Shown: positions 49,587 to 58,746 of the stretch, piece by piece
Layout: each line of letters opens with the position of its first letter
Numbering within the stretch: the stretch's first letter is position 1
NCBI GenBank assembly: GCA_000739535.1
Contig: DF820466.1
Span: forward strand, 837,680-897,593
Length of the DNA stretch: 59,914 nt
Reading direction: 5' to 3'
Source: Candidatus Vecturithrix granuli
GTDB lineage: Bacteria > Moduliflexota > Moduliflexia > Moduliflexales > Moduliflexaceae
Program-made: the position numbers and the translations under genes
The notes under the pieces: model-generated
Database searches by the model: none
Seen by the model: only the letters and a program-made list of their open reading frames with translations
Told to the model about the DNA's origin: nothing

Positions 49587-50231
49587 ATGACAGAAGCTAT
49601 GATTACGAAAGATAAAGTACTGCAATGGATTTCCGCCTTACAGTCCGCATATAGCGAAAATAAAGCATATTTAACCCAATTGGATTCTGCGATTGGCGAT
49701 GCGGATCACGGCATTAACATGGATCGCGGATTCACGACTGTTAAGGTTGATCTTGAAAAAACTTTGCCGCAAGACATCGGAGCAATTCTGAAAACTGTCG
49801 CCATGACCTTAATTCGGACGGTTGGCGGCGCATCCGGCCCCTTGTACGGCACTTTTTTTCTGCGAGCCAGCACGATATGTCCCAGTAAAACGGAAATTGG
49901 CGCGGCTGAAGTTGTCCAGATTTTTGAAGCAGGGCTTGAAGGAATCATACAACGCGGAAAAGCCCGCTTAGAAGACAAAACCATGGTTGATGCGCTGACT
50001 CCGGCGGTCAATGCGATGAAACAGGCATTACAGCAAGGCAACGATTTGGGAACAATCTTGCAGAAAGGCGCGGACGCTGCAGAACAGGGAATGAAAGCCA
50101 CCATTCCGCTGCAAGCCAGAAAAGGTCGGGCCAGTTATCTGGGAGAACGAAGTATTGGCCATCAAGATCCCGGCGCAACCTCCGCCTATTTCTTAGTCAA
50201 AACAGCGGCCGACACACTGGGAAAATTCTGA
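49587..50231 (+). CDS. dhaL: Dihydroxyacetone kinase subunit DhaL (ADP/ATP-binding)
   Basis: An all-helical 214-residue DhaL-type protein. The nucleotide and Mg-binding aspartates are in LDSAIGDADHGINMDRGF, the DhaL signature. KTMVDALTPAV, ARKGRASYLGERSIGHQDPGATSAY (in parts) and the C-terminal helix complete the fold. The ATG at 49587 has AAAGGA six bases upstream. DhaL normally pairs with DhaK, which binds the ketone, and is rephosphorylated by DhaM; no dhaK gene lies in this window, and the gene directly upstream is a crotonase. Confidence 0.93.
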   Translation: MTEAMITKDKVLQWISALQSAYSENKAYLTQLDSAIGDADHGINMDRGFTTVKVDLEKTLPQDIGAILKTVAMTLIRTVGGASGPLYGTFFLRASTICPSKTEIGAAEVVQIFEAGLEGIIQRGKARLEDKTMVDALTPAVNAMKQALQQGNDLGTILQKGADAAEQGMKATIPLQARKGRASYLGERSIGHQDPGATSAYFLVKTAADTLGKF

Positions 50232-50289
50232 GACGAGAGGATATAATTGGCGCAGAAAGTTTTCAAAGTTCATACTACTGCTGTGGGAT

Positions 50290-50379
50290 AGAAGTTTTTC
50301 CTAACAAACCTTGTCGGACTTTGCCAGACAACTCAGACTCGTCCGACAGGACCGACAAGGTTTGTTAGGAAACACTTCT
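50290..50379. repeat. Long inverted repeat between dhaL and dhaM
   Basis: AGAAGTTTTTCCTAACAAACC...TTGTCGGACT pairs with GTCCGACAGGACCGACAAGG...TTTGTTAGGAAACACTTCT, about 31-39-base arms. No other copy seen in the window. Confidence 0.85.
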
Positions 50380-50417
50380 GTTCTAATGCACTACTAACCT
50401 GATTTATTAATGTTGAT

Positions 50418-53003
50418 ATGGTAGGTCTGGTTCTCGTTTCACATAGCCGCAAACTCGCTGATACGCTGATCGCGCTCATCCAACAGGTGAGCGCCGCGAC
50501 AATTCCAATTGCCAGAGCCGCAGGGGTTGGCGAAGATCATCAGGATTTCGGAACAGATGCAATGGAGATTGTCGAAGCGATCCAGTCAATCTATAGCGAC
50601 GATGGCGTGCTGGTGTTGATGGATTTAGGCAGCGCGCTTTTGAGCGCGGAAATGGCGTTGGAACTTCTGCCGGAAGAGATGCAGACGCACATTCGTTTAT
50701 GTTCCGCGCCGTTTGTCGAAGGTGCGATTTTCGCTGCTGTGCAGATTAGCATTGGCAGCGACCTTGATTCTGTGGATCAAGAAGCCCGCCAGTCTCTACT
50801 TCCTAAAATTGACCAATTATCCGCTTCAGGAAAACCAATTGAGAACCTTCAACCCGAAATCGCTCCCTCACCAGCCCCAACTTCCTCAAATAAAGTTCAA
50901 GCTCCACAACAAATGATTTTGACGATCATGACCAAACATGGACTTCATGCGCGTCCGGTCGCGAAATTGGTGCAGATGATCAAAACCTTTGATGCAGACG
51001 TTGAGGTTGCGACGCTCCTTCCCGCCGAAATGACTGAGGCAGTAGAAGAAATTCGCATTGCCAGAGGACCGGTGCCGGCAGCCAGTTTGAATCGCCTGGC
51101 AAGCTTAGGCGTGGTACAGGGAGATCGCATTCTGGTGTCGGCGCATGGCCGTATGGCGAAAGAGGCGTTACAGGCGATTCGCCTGTTAGTCGCTGAAAAT
51201 TTTGGAGAAAAGGATGGTGAAATTGAATCTGAAGCTCAACCGGAATTTCAGCAGAAACCCTCAGAAGCAGGGGCAATTTTTTCCGAAAAGGCATTGACAG
51301 GGATTCCCGTTTCCGAAGGCATCGCCATTGGCCCCGTCTTTCATTATCATCAAGCACGCATAGAAATTCCTCAACACGACGACGTTGATCCGCAGACCGA
51401 ATGGAACAGCCTGTTGCGGGCGATCGCTCTTGTTCAGAACAATATTGTGCAGCGACGGCGACAGGTGCAGAGTTCTTTGGGAGAAGCCAAAGCCGCCATT
51501 TTTGATGCCCATCTGTTCATGTTAGAAGACGTTTCGCTTTTAGAGCGCGTTCGCCGGCAAATTTTTGAACAGCATAGCAATGCGGCAGCAGCATGGGATC
51601 GTGAAATGAAAAAGGCGGCCGATTCCTATCGTGCGACCCCGAACCTTTATCTGCAACAACGCGCAGTAGATGTTGAAGATGTCGCCATGCAAGTGTTGTC
51701 GGTTCTCTTAGGAAAGACGACAACGGCCTTCCTGACTTTTCCTGAGCCGGGCGTCCTGATCGTTGAAGAATTGACGCCGACCTCCATTGCCCAATTAGAT
51801 AACTCCAAAATTCGAGGTATTGTGACAGTCATCGGCGGCCCAACCTCGCATAGCGCTATTTTAGCGCGAGTATTGGGGATGCCAACAATTACAGGGATTC
51901 ATCCTTCAGTTCTCATGCTCCCGGAAGGCATTATAGTCGCTATTGATGGATTTCAGGGAAAGATGTGGATAGAGCCGGATGTTAACGTACTCAATGAATT
52001 GCACAGGCGTCAAACAGAATGGCTGACGACTCGTGAACAATTATTAGCTTCCAGTCATCAACCCGCTCTGACCCGTGATGGAAGGCGGGTAAAAATCGCT
52101 GCAAATGCGGGCAGTGAATTGGATGCTGCTATGGCTGTGAAGAATGGGGCTGAAGCTATTGGGATTTTGCGCACCGAATTCCTGTATTTGACCCGCGACA
52201 GCGCGCCGACAGAGGAGGAACAGAAAGAGACATTGACTCGAATGGGCGAGATCATGGGCGAGCGCCCGATCTATGTCCGCACCTTAGATGTCGGTGGCGA
52301 TAAAGACATTCCATACCTTCATTTACCTGTAGAAGCCAACCCGTTTCTGGGGGTACGTTCTCTGCGCTTTTCCTTCAAAAAACCGGATATTTTTCTGACC
52401 CAACTGCGGGCGATTTTACGCGCAGGCGTTCAAGCCAATCTGCGCATTATGCTGCCTATGATCAGTCAGTTGGATGATCTCATCCAGGCGCAACGTTATG
52501 TGGAACAGGCGCATCAGGCGTTGGAACAAGAGGGAATTCCGCATCGCTGGCCGCTTGAAGCGGCGATGATGGTGGAAACCCCCTCAGCCGCGCTGCTGAC
52601 CGCAGCGTTTGCCAAACATCTGGATTATTTCAGTATTGGCACCAATGATCTTACCCAATATACGCTGGCAGCAGAACGAGGGAATCCGGAACTGACTTCA
52701 TATCATGACGGGCTTCATCCCTCGGTTTTGTACCTGATCCGTAAAGTCGTGCAGGATGCCCATCAATTTGGAAAGAAAACCGGAGTGTGCGGCGAATTGG
52801 CGGGCGATCCAACGGCCGTTCCGATTTTAGTCGGCCTGGGCGTGGATGAACTCAGCATGAATCCAGGCAGTATTCCTCGAGTAAAAGACATTATTCGCCG
52901 CTTGGAGTTACCTTCAGTTTCACGTTTAGCAGAAAATGCATTACAGGCAGAAAGCGCAATTGACGTGCGCTGCATGGCTGAAAAATTTCTTTCGACGTTG
53001 TGA
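50418..53003 (+). CDS. dhaM: DhaM-type EIIA-Man / HPr / Enzyme I fusion phosphotransferase
   Basis: An 861-residue PTS fusion. Residues 1-130 form the EIIA(Man)-like DhaM domain with active His9 (LVSHSRKLA). A linker leads to an HPr domain (about 165-262) with His177 (KHGLHARPVAKL), containing a ten-residue insert before the RGPVPAASLNRLASLG block. Enzyme I follows from about 290: N-terminal domain with His478 (GGPTSHSAILAR), then the PEP barrel with EFLYLTRD, GVCGELAGDP and the Mg-binding residues. All three phosphotransfer histidines and the catalytic Cys are present. It should take phosphate from PEP to DhaL. The start lacks a strong ribosome site and follows an inverted repeat. Known E. 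coli DhaM has a truncated EI; here EI looks complete. Confidence 0.94.
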   Translation: MVGLVLVSHSRKLADTLIALIQQVSAATIPIARAAGVGEDHQDFGTDAMEIVEAIQSIYSDDGVLVLMDLGSALLSAEMALELLPEEMQTHIRLCSAPFVEGAIFAAVQISIGSDLDSVDQEARQSLLPKIDQLSASGKPIENLQPEIAPSPAPTSSNKVQAPQQMILTIMTKHGLHARPVAKLVQMIKTFDADVEVATLLPAEMTEAVEEIRIARGPVPAASLNRLASLGVVQGDRILVSAHGRMAKEALQAIRLLVAENFGEKDGEIESEAQPEFQQKPSEAGAIFSEKALTGIPVSEGIAIGPVFHYHQARIEIPQHDDVDPQTEWNSLLRAIALVQNNIVQRRRQVQSSLGEAKAAIFDAHLFMLEDVSLLERVRRQIFEQHSNAAAAWDREMKKAADSYRATPNLYLQQRAVDVEDVAMQVLSVLLGKTTTAFLTFPEPGVLIVEELTPTSIAQLDNSKIRGIVTVIGGPTSHSAILARVLGMPTITGIHPSVLMLPEGIIVAIDGFQGKMWIEPDVNVLNELHRRQTEWLTTREQLLASSHQPALTRDGRRVKIAANAGSELDAAMAVKNGAEAIGILRTEFLYLTRDSAPTEEEQKETLTRMGEIMGERPIYVRTLDVGGDKDIPYLHLPVEANPFLGVRSLRFSFKKPDIFLTQLRAILRAGVQANLRIMLPMISQLDDLIQAQRYVEQAHQALEQEGIPHRWPLEAAMMVETPSAALLTAAFAKHLDYFSIGTNDLTQYTLAAERGNPELTSYHDGLHPSVLYLIRKVVQDAHQFGKKTGVCGELAGDPTAVPILVGLGVDELSMNPGSIPRVKDIIRRLELPSVSRLAENALQAESAIDVRCMAEKFLSTL

Positions 53004-53032
53004 AACGGGAATTTTAGCGGGAGGACATCTCC

Positions 53033-53110
53033 TAAACCTTACAACGGATGAAAGAATGGAACGGATTTCCCCTTTAAATCCGTTCCATTCTTTCATCCGT
53101 TGTAGGGTTT
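53033..53110. repeat. Inverted repeat, family F
   Basis: AAACCTTACAACGGATGAAA...ATGGAACGGATTT and its complement ending CATCCGTTGTAGGGTTT, about 34-base arms. Convergent genes (dhaM-type and epimerase) end on each side, so it could act as a bidirectional terminator. Confidence 0.9.
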
Positions 53111-53115
53111 GATTT

Positions 53116-54069
53116 CTACGGCAAGATCACTTCATGCTGGATAAGCCATTGTAAGGCTTCGTAAATTGCCGCTAACGATGTATAGCGCGGCTGATAATCC
53201 AGAAGTTTCCGCGCCTTGTCAATGCTGCAATTGGGGCTGTGTTCAAGGTGTTCCCAGGTTTTTTCAATATCTGTCGCCGAGAGGCCGGTTTTCCATTCAT
53301 CGCCAGCCAAAAACTTCAGGTTGGGTTCTTGCCCGAACCAGGAAGCAACGGCTTCGGCGTAGCCTCGCAGCGTCAAAGCCGCGCCCGAGGTGACATGAAA
53401 ATCTTCGCCAACTGCTGTGCTCCAATGTGTCAGGGCATGTTCAAAAGCCTGAGCTACATCATCCGCGTGCACATGGTGCAGGGTTTCCATGCCAAGCGTG
53501 GGAAAAGCCAGTTCATCCCCGCGCGCTAAAGTTGTAAATACCTGCGGATTGAAATTGCCCAGAGGATTCACCGGAACCCAGCCAGGACCAACAATATGAC
53601 CCGGGTGCAGCACTGTAATTGGCATACGATTGCAGCGAGCTTCATCCAGCAGATACGCCGTCATCTGCTCTTTTTGAATGCCGTATTCTTCAAAAGCGTC
53701 GCAATTCTGGGATTCCTCTGTGGGAACCTGGCTGCTGCGGCCATGAATCCAGATCGTTCCACATACCAGAAGATGCTGAACTCTGCCGCGCAGGGCCGTG
53801 ACTAATTGTCTGGCGCTTGCGGGGGTGAAACAGATCATATCAATCACCGCATCCGCTTCAAATTCCTGAATCCGTTTGCCGAATTTGCCTTCTCGTTCTT
53901 CAGTTTCCCGATTCAAGGTCACACGTTGTACCTGTCCCCAGGCGCTGTGAAATTGATAGGGTTCACTCTCCCCGCGACTGACACAGATCACCTCATGTTT
54001 TGCCTCAACAAGCCTGGGAACCAGATAGGTGCCAACGTGGCCGGTTCCTCCGATCATCACAATACGCAT
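53116..54069 (-). CDS. NAD-dependent epimerase/dehydratase family protein
   Basis: Extended short-chain dehydrogenase, 317 residues. The N-terminal RIVMIGGTGHVGTYLVPRL is the NAD(P) glycine motif (GGTGHVG). The catalytic pair is likely in the YGIQK segment (YxxxK), about residue 135. The C-terminal sugar-site-like TDIEKTWEHLEHSPNCSIDKARKLL, read in parts, and DYQPRYT are typical of nucleotide-sugar epimerases. The substrate is not evident. The start follows AGGAGG and lies nine bases after the AP2-like gene, so they are probably co-transcribed. Confidence 0.88.
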   Translation of the reverse strand: MRIVMIGGTGHVGTYLVPRLVEAKHEVICVSRGESEPYQFHSAWGQVQRVTLNRETEEREGKFGKRIQEFEADAVIDMICFTPASARQLVTALRGRVQHLLVCGTIWIHGRSSQVPTEESQNCDAFEEYGIQKEQMTAYLLDEARCNRMPITVLHPGHIVGPGWVPVNPLGNFNPQVFTTLARGDELAFPTLGMETLHHVHADDVAQAFEHALTHWSTAVGEDFHVTSGAALTLRGYAEAVASWFGQEPNLKFLAGDEWKTGLSATDIEKTWEHLEHSPNCSIDKARKLLDYQPRYTSLAAIYEALQWLIQHEVILP

Positions 54070-54078
54070 ATTTTCCTC

Positions 54079-54540
54079 CTATTCTTGTTGATCAATTTCT
54101 CGTTCTTTCTGCGCTCGAAATTCACAAGCGGCTCGAAAAGCCTCTTCTTCGCTTGCATACTGGCTAATGTAAAAACTTTTGGTTTTCGGGTGGTAAGGTT
54201 CCGGCACCCACGACACATTGAAACACCAGAGAGGCTCTCCTTTCCCTCCTGATGAACGATTGAAGGTTTTGCTCACGCCAACCCGCCCGGAAGTATTGTT
54301 TTTCGGAGGTTTTTTTCGATAACGAAGAGGTGTAGGGCGCAATTCTTTTGGAATAACCTGGGCGTCTCTCCACTGCCGGGCATGTGCTAAGGCTTCTTCT
54401 TTTCCACCGTACTTTTTATCACTAAAGAGTTTATTGATGACCCGACGGTCTTTCAGATACACTCGCGCAAACCAGCCATGGGTATGTTTATGATCTATAC
54501 GACTAATTCCCCGCCATTGAGGGTCCTTTTGCTTTGCCAT
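54079..54540 (-). CDS. Protein with two AP2-like DNA-binding repeats
   Basis: A 153-residue basic protein. Two AP2-type segments are seen: WRGISRIDHKHTHGWFARVY then GGKEEALAHARQWRD (about 9-58), and GRVGVSKTFNRSSGG then LWCFNVSWVPEP and ASEEEAFRAACEFRAQKE (about 85-147). AP2 domains in bacteria are usually attached to homing nucleases or integrases; here no nuclease domain is present. It lies between genes for a zinc-ribbon membrane protein and an epimerase on the same strand. The start follows GGGAGAAGG. Function could be DNA binding in regulation or phage/mobile-element derived. Confidence 0.75.
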   Translation of the reverse strand: MAKQKDPQWRGISRIDHKHTHGWFARVYLKDRRVINKLFSDKKYGGKEEALAHARQWRDAQVIPKELRPTPLRYRKKPPKNNTSGRVGVSKTFNRSSGGKGEPLWCFNVSWVPEPYHPKTKSFYISQYASEEEAFRAACEFRAQKEREIDQQE

Positions 54541-54578
54541 ACCTTCTCCCCAACTAACAATTCTATCTGGTTATTTAC

Positions 54579-55823
54579 TTACTCTTGTTTTGAGATCAGA
54601 CGCTGAATTAAGAGCGCGGTCACTTTGGTATTTCGCTCAACCTCAAGCGTCAGGGCGATAATATTGCTGACGATGATGCATGCAAGCGACAGCAAAAATC
54701 CGACGCCGGCAGAAATGCCAGCATAGGTCATGCGCTGCGTATCTGTCAACACTTTTGGCAGCGCAGGAGCAGGCATGACATAATAAATATATACCCCCAG
54801 CAAAATTCCGCCGGCCAGGAACACAAAACCTAACCATTGCATAATCCGTGAAAATTGCGTAAACCAGCCAAAAGGGTTTTCCAGGGTTTTAATGTCATCT
54901 TGTAACGCGCTTGAGAGTTCTCGCAAGGATAGATTTGGCGACCGTTGTTCACGGGCCTGTAAAGGCAGACCCGCAAATTCCAGCGACAGAGACGCCTTTG
55001 GTTTTGAGGGTGGTTGGGGTTCCTGCTGTTCTTGCGGCTGTTCCGCTCCAGCTTGCGGCGAAGGTTCCGGCTGGGGTGCGGCTTTGGGGATAAAATCAAC
55101 CAGGGGTTTTTGACACATCACGCAAAACTGTGCACCTTCAGAGTTCTCATAGCCGCAATGCGGACAGGGATTTGTCTTGCGTTGTTCCTTCGGGACGAGC
55201 GGCTTCGGCTTTTCGCGCTGTTGGACGGTGATAATGTTTTGACATTTCACGCACTTGGTTTTTGCACCTTTCGGGCTGATTTTGGCGTCATCAACCCAAT
55301 ATACCTCGCCGCATTGATCGCATCGGAATTTCATCCAGGTGATCAATTGGAACCAGAGTTGCCTGGTATAATCTTCATACAATTGAAAATCAGGATAGCT
55401 GATCATCTTTCTGGATTTAAGGAATTCCAATGTGTATTCATCAACATACACGGAATCGGTCTTGTTAATGAGATACAGAAAAAACGCATAAAAATTATCT
55501 TTTGAACGCTGAGAAATTTCTGGTAGAAATTGACGGTAATTAATCACTTTCTGCGAAAGACGAAAGGGAGTTTCCTGTCCATAAACAAACAGTTCCATGT
55601 ACCAGGTGTCCGGGTCGCTATCCAAACGAAACGCCAGCAGCAGCGACATATCGGTAAATTTGACCAGGCCGCCATCTTGCCGATTCAGATTCAGGCCATC
55701 TTCCAGGGCCGTGACTCTGGTGGTCGGATAAGCGATAGTGACAGGCGTGTCTTTCCCGGCTGCTTTGGGTTTGACAATTCTAAGTTTCTGACGAACATCG
55801 TCTAACGTAAGCGCATGAGCCAT
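54579..55823 (-). CDS. Membrane protein with two zinc ribbons
   Basis: A 414-residue protein. The N-terminal ~165 residues form an uncharacterised soluble region (PDTWYMELFVYGQETPFRLS). An MJ0042-like zinc finger follows (FRCDQCGEVYW...TKCVKCQ, about 167-197) and then a DZANK-type ribbon (CPHCGYENSEGAQFCVMCQKPL, read in parts, about 219-240). A proline/glutamine linker follows, and two C-terminal helices (WLGFVFLAGGILLGVYIYYV and SAGVGFLLSLACIIVSNIIA). The protein is probably anchored in the inner membrane with its ribbons inside. No known function. The start follows AGGAGG. Confidence 0.75.
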   Translation of the reverse strand: MAHALTLDDVRQKLRIVKPKAAGKDTPVTIAYPTTRVTALEDGLNLNRQDGGLVKFTDMSLLLAFRLDSDPDTWYMELFVYGQETPFRLSQKVINYRQFLPEISQRSKDNFYAFFLYLINKTDSVYVDEYTLEFLKSRKMISYPDFQLYEDYTRQLWFQLITWMKFRCDQCGEVYWVDDAKISPKGAKTKCVKCQNIITVQQREKPKPLVPKEQRKTNPCPHCGYENSEGAQFCVMCQKPLVDFIPKAAPQPEPSPQAGAEQPQEQQEPQPPSKPKASLSLEFAGLPLQAREQRSPNLSLRELSSALQDDIKTLENPFGWFTQFSRIMQWLGFVFLAGGILLGVYIYYVMPAPALPKVLTDTQRMTYAGISAGVGFLLSLACIIVSNIIALTLEVERNTKVTALLIQRLISKQE

Positions 55824-56322
55824 TGTTGCTTCCTCCTGGTCCCCCTCACGGGAGAGAGCAAAGGTAGATGAATTGCGTCTTTGTGAGAATATGCCTTCCG
55901 GCTGGTATGCGAAAAAATCATTTCTCCGTCAAGTTTTATTTTTTCTTCTCTGTCTGACGAACCGACTCTTTTAAATGTGACAAATTTTTCAGATGCAACG
56001 ATAGCATCTTATGTGTCATCATTGTTCAAAAAATTCGATCTGGGCAAATAAAAATCTTGAAAAAAGAGGGAACAAGAGTCAAGAAAAATTCAGGTTTGTA
56101 TATTTTAAAGTTGCTACAAGCTATGAAAAAGTTGACAGACTCCACTGAAAGTAATAGTGTGTGGTAAGTTATTGAAAATTTTTCCGGGAAATTGCAATGA
56201 TTCAAATGATATTGAACACCCTGGAATACTACAACAGATGTGAGAATGGAACGAATTTCTTGTTTTCATCCGTTCCGTTCTCACATCCGTTGTAGTATTT
56301 GACATCAAAGGAACAGTCAGCT
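55824..56322. other. 499-bp divergent intergenic region upstream of recQ
   Basis: AT-rich. It contains a family F repeat (56225-56300) and otherwise nothing recognisable: no second palindrome and no open frame of note. It holds the promoters for the zinc-ribbon gene (minus) and recQ (plus); none stands out. Confidence 0.5.
56225..56300. repeat. Inverted repeat, family F, upstream of recQ
   Basis: AATACTACAACAGATGTGAGAATGG...AACGAATTT pairs with CATCCGTTCCGTTCTCACATC...CGTTGTAGTATTT. The interior differs from the copies at 3828-3905 and 53033-53110 while the complementarity is kept, so the arms co-vary. Confidence 0.85.
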
Positions 56323-58515
56323 ATGCATCATGAGGCGCACACCCTGTTAAAAGAGGTGTTCGGATACGAGAGTTTTCGCCCTCTGCAACAGGAAATTATC
56401 ACGAATGTCCTGAATAAACGCGATACCCTGGTCGTCATGCCGACCGGGGGCGGAAAATCGCTGTGCTACCAGATTCCGGCTTTGATCTTTCCCGGATTAA
56501 CGGTTGTGGTGTCTCCGTTGATCTCCTTGATGAAGGATCAGGTCGAACAACTGCAAGAAGTGGGTGCCGGGGCCGTGTTTTTGAATAGTTCGCTTTCTTA
56601 CGATGAGTACCGCCATAATGTGGCTTGCATCATGCGCGACGAAGCCAAGCTGCTCTATGTGGCCCCTGAAACCCTGCTGATGCAGAAAACCCTGGCATTG
56701 TTGGATTCGAAAACGATGGACTGTCTGGCGATTGACGAAGCCCATTGCATCTCGGAATGGGGACACGATTTCCGTCCCGAATACCGGCAGCTTGCTGGAA
56801 TTCGCTCACGCTACCCACACGCCGTCAGCATGGCCCTGACCGCCACTGCTACCCCCAGAGTGCAGAATGATATTAAGAATTCGTTGAACTTTGACGCCTC
56901 AAATGAATTCATTGCCAGCTTTAATCGCAAAAATCTCTTTCTTGAAATGGCCGCCAAAACCAATCCGATGCTGCAAACGGTCGAGTTTGTCGAACAATTT
57001 CCGAATCAATCCGGTATCATCTATTGTTCGACCCGGCGTCAGGTAGATGAACTGGCCGCCATCCTCATCGGAGAAGGGTTTTCTGCGACTCTCTATCATG
57101 CCGGGTTGTCCGATGAAGAACGTCGCCGCAATCAGGAGCGGTTCATCCGTGACGACGTGCAGATTATCGTGGCGACTATTGCCTTTGGTATGGGCATCAA
57201 CAAGCCCAATATCCGGTTTATTGTCCATTACGACCTGCCCAAAAATATCGAGAGTTATTACCAGCAGATCGGACGAGCCGGGCGCGACGGCTTACACGCG
57301 CATTGTCTGCTGTTGTATAGTTATGGCGATATTCGCACGATCAACTATTTTATCGAACAGAAAAGCCCGGAGGAACAACGGATTGCCACGATTCATTTGA
57401 ATGCGATGGTCGGTCTGGCTGAAACCGATGTATGCCGGCGTATTCCTCTGCTGCGCTACTTTGGCGAACAGTACGAAGCGCCCAATTGCGGGATGTGCGA
57501 TAATTGCACGAACACCGGCCAGGAGCTTGTGGATATTACCATTCCGGCTCAGAAGTTTTTATCCTGCGTCAAACGCACTGGCGAACTCTTCGGCGCGGGA
57601 CACGTTATTGACGTATTGCGAGGGTCGCAAGCGCAAAAAGTTCTCCAGCACCGTCATGATCAATTATCAACCTACGGCATCGGCCTGGAATTCTCGAAAA
57701 AACAATGGTTCCACCTCTCGCGTCAATTTCTGCAAAAAGGATTGATGACTCAGGATCTGGAGTTTGGCAGTTTGAAACTGACATCCAAAGCCTGGGAGGT
57801 GTTCCGGGGCAACGAAAAGGTGATGGGAAAAATTGAAGCAGAACGCCGCTCTGACGAGTATACCGCCCTTTCCGACCAGGAATATGACGCGACGCTGTTC
57901 GAATTGCTGCGCAAGAAACGCAAAGAACTGGCCGACGCCGCTAACATGCCGCCCTATATCATTTTTCCCGATACAACCTTAATTGACATGGCCACGTATT
58001 TCCCGCAAAGTTCGGAAAGCTTGCTGACTATGCAAGGCGTCGGGGCCGTCAAGCTGGAAAAATACGGCGACATCTTTTTGACCCTGATCCGCGACTATTG
58101 TGCCGCCCACGAGATTGCTGAAAAACCCAAACGTCAGTGGAAAAGTCCTTTAGCAAAAGCGAACGCCAGTGGCACGCGGCGGCATATCGCCGTAGGGGAA
58201 GCGTATAATGAGGGCAAATCTATTCAGGAGTTGATGATACAGTTCGGAGTGAAGCAGCGCACCATCCTTGATAATTTGTCCAAATATCTCAAGGACGGCC
58301 ACAGCCTGAATCGCGCCGACGATCTGCTCAAGGCGTCAACCCTTGCCCCTGAACAGCAGCAGCAGGTCTTGCGCCTCTTTGACCAGCTTGGGGCAGAACG
58401 CCTCAAACCGCTCTTTGACGCCTTGCATGAGAGTATCAGTTACGACGAACTGAATATCCTGCGCTTGTATTATCTCACTCAAAAGGGGAATCACTATGAA
58501 AAAGTGGGGAGCTAA
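56323..58515 (+). CDS. recQ: RecQ-family ATP-dependent DNA helicase
   Basis: A 730-residue RecQ helicase for DNA repair and recombination. Walker A VMPTGGGKS lies at 38-46, DEAH at 138-141 followed by CISEWGHDFRPEYR, and motif VI QQIGRAGRDGL. The RecQ zinc site (CRRIPLLRYFGEQYEAPNC...CDNC, in parts), winged-helix RQC, HRDC (PPYIIFPDTTLIDMA) and a C-terminal HTH domain (AVGEAYNEGKSIQELMIQFGVKQ, in parts) are all present, so it is full length. The ATG at 56323 with AAAGGA upstream is preferred over an earlier TTG. Confidence 0.95.
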   Translation: MHHEAHTLLKEVFGYESFRPLQQEIITNVLNKRDTLVVMPTGGGKSLCYQIPALIFPGLTVVVSPLISLMKDQVEQLQEVGAGAVFLNSSLSYDEYRHNVACIMRDEAKLLYVAPETLLMQKTLALLDSKTMDCLAIDEAHCISEWGHDFRPEYRQLAGIRSRYPHAVSMALTATATPRVQNDIKNSLNFDASNEFIASFNRKNLFLEMAAKTNPMLQTVEFVEQFPNQSGIIYCSTRRQVDELAAILIGEGFSATLYHAGLSDEERRRNQERFIRDDVQIIVATIAFGMGINKPNIRFIVHYDLPKNIESYYQQIGRAGRDGLHAHCLLLYSYGDIRTINYFIEQKSPEEQRIATIHLNAMVGLAETDVCRRIPLLRYFGEQYEAPNCGMCDNCTNTGQELVDITIPAQKFLSCVKRTGELFGAGHVIDVLRGSQAQKVLQHRHDQLSTYGIGLEFSKKQWFHLSRQFLQKGLMTQDLEFGSLKLTSKAWEVFRGNEKVMGKIEAERRSDEYTALSDQEYDATLFELLRKKRKELADAANMPPYIIFPDTTLIDMATYFPQSSESLLTMQGVGAVKLEKYGDIFLTLIRDYCAAHEIAEKPKRQWKSPLAKANASGTRRHIAVGEAYNEGKSIQELMIQFGVKQRTILDNLSKYLKDGHSLNRADDLLKASTLAPEQQQQVLRLFDQLGAERLKPLFDALHESISYDELNILRLYYLTQKGNHYEKVGS

Positions 58516-58521
58516 TGACTT

Positions 58522-58746
58522 TTATTCGACCTCATGTTTTTTCGTAGGCTGACGATGCGGTTGTTCACACCACACTGTCCCTTTGAACGGCCTTCCTGCT
58601 GCCAATGCCATCTCCCTGGCGATTTTCTGCATGTTGATCAGCATGGCAATTTTCAGATCGAACGGCAATGCAGCCAAATTTTTCCTGTGATGCTTCTTGA
58701 TGACTTCAATATTTCGATTTCGCTCAGGAATCTCCTGTTCATTCAT
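58522..58746 (-). CDS. Small conserved-looking protein of unknown function
   Basis: A 74-residue charged protein. Its central part, LAALPFDLKIAMLINMQKIA, and REMALAAGRPFKGTVW have the look of small bacterial proteins in which a helix ends in a conserved GRP..VW motif; the function of those is not known to me. GGAGA lies about 11 bases upstream. It converges on recQ, six bases away. Upstream, at 58750-58835, a minus-strand frame (VRTKNRGITVRYYKEMETIQR) is coding-like but has no start, possibly the remnant of a partner gene. Confidence 0.55.
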   Translation of the reverse strand: MNEQEIPERNRNIEVIKKHHRKNLAALPFDLKIAMLINMQKIAREMALAAGRPFKGTVWCEQPHRQPTKKHEVE

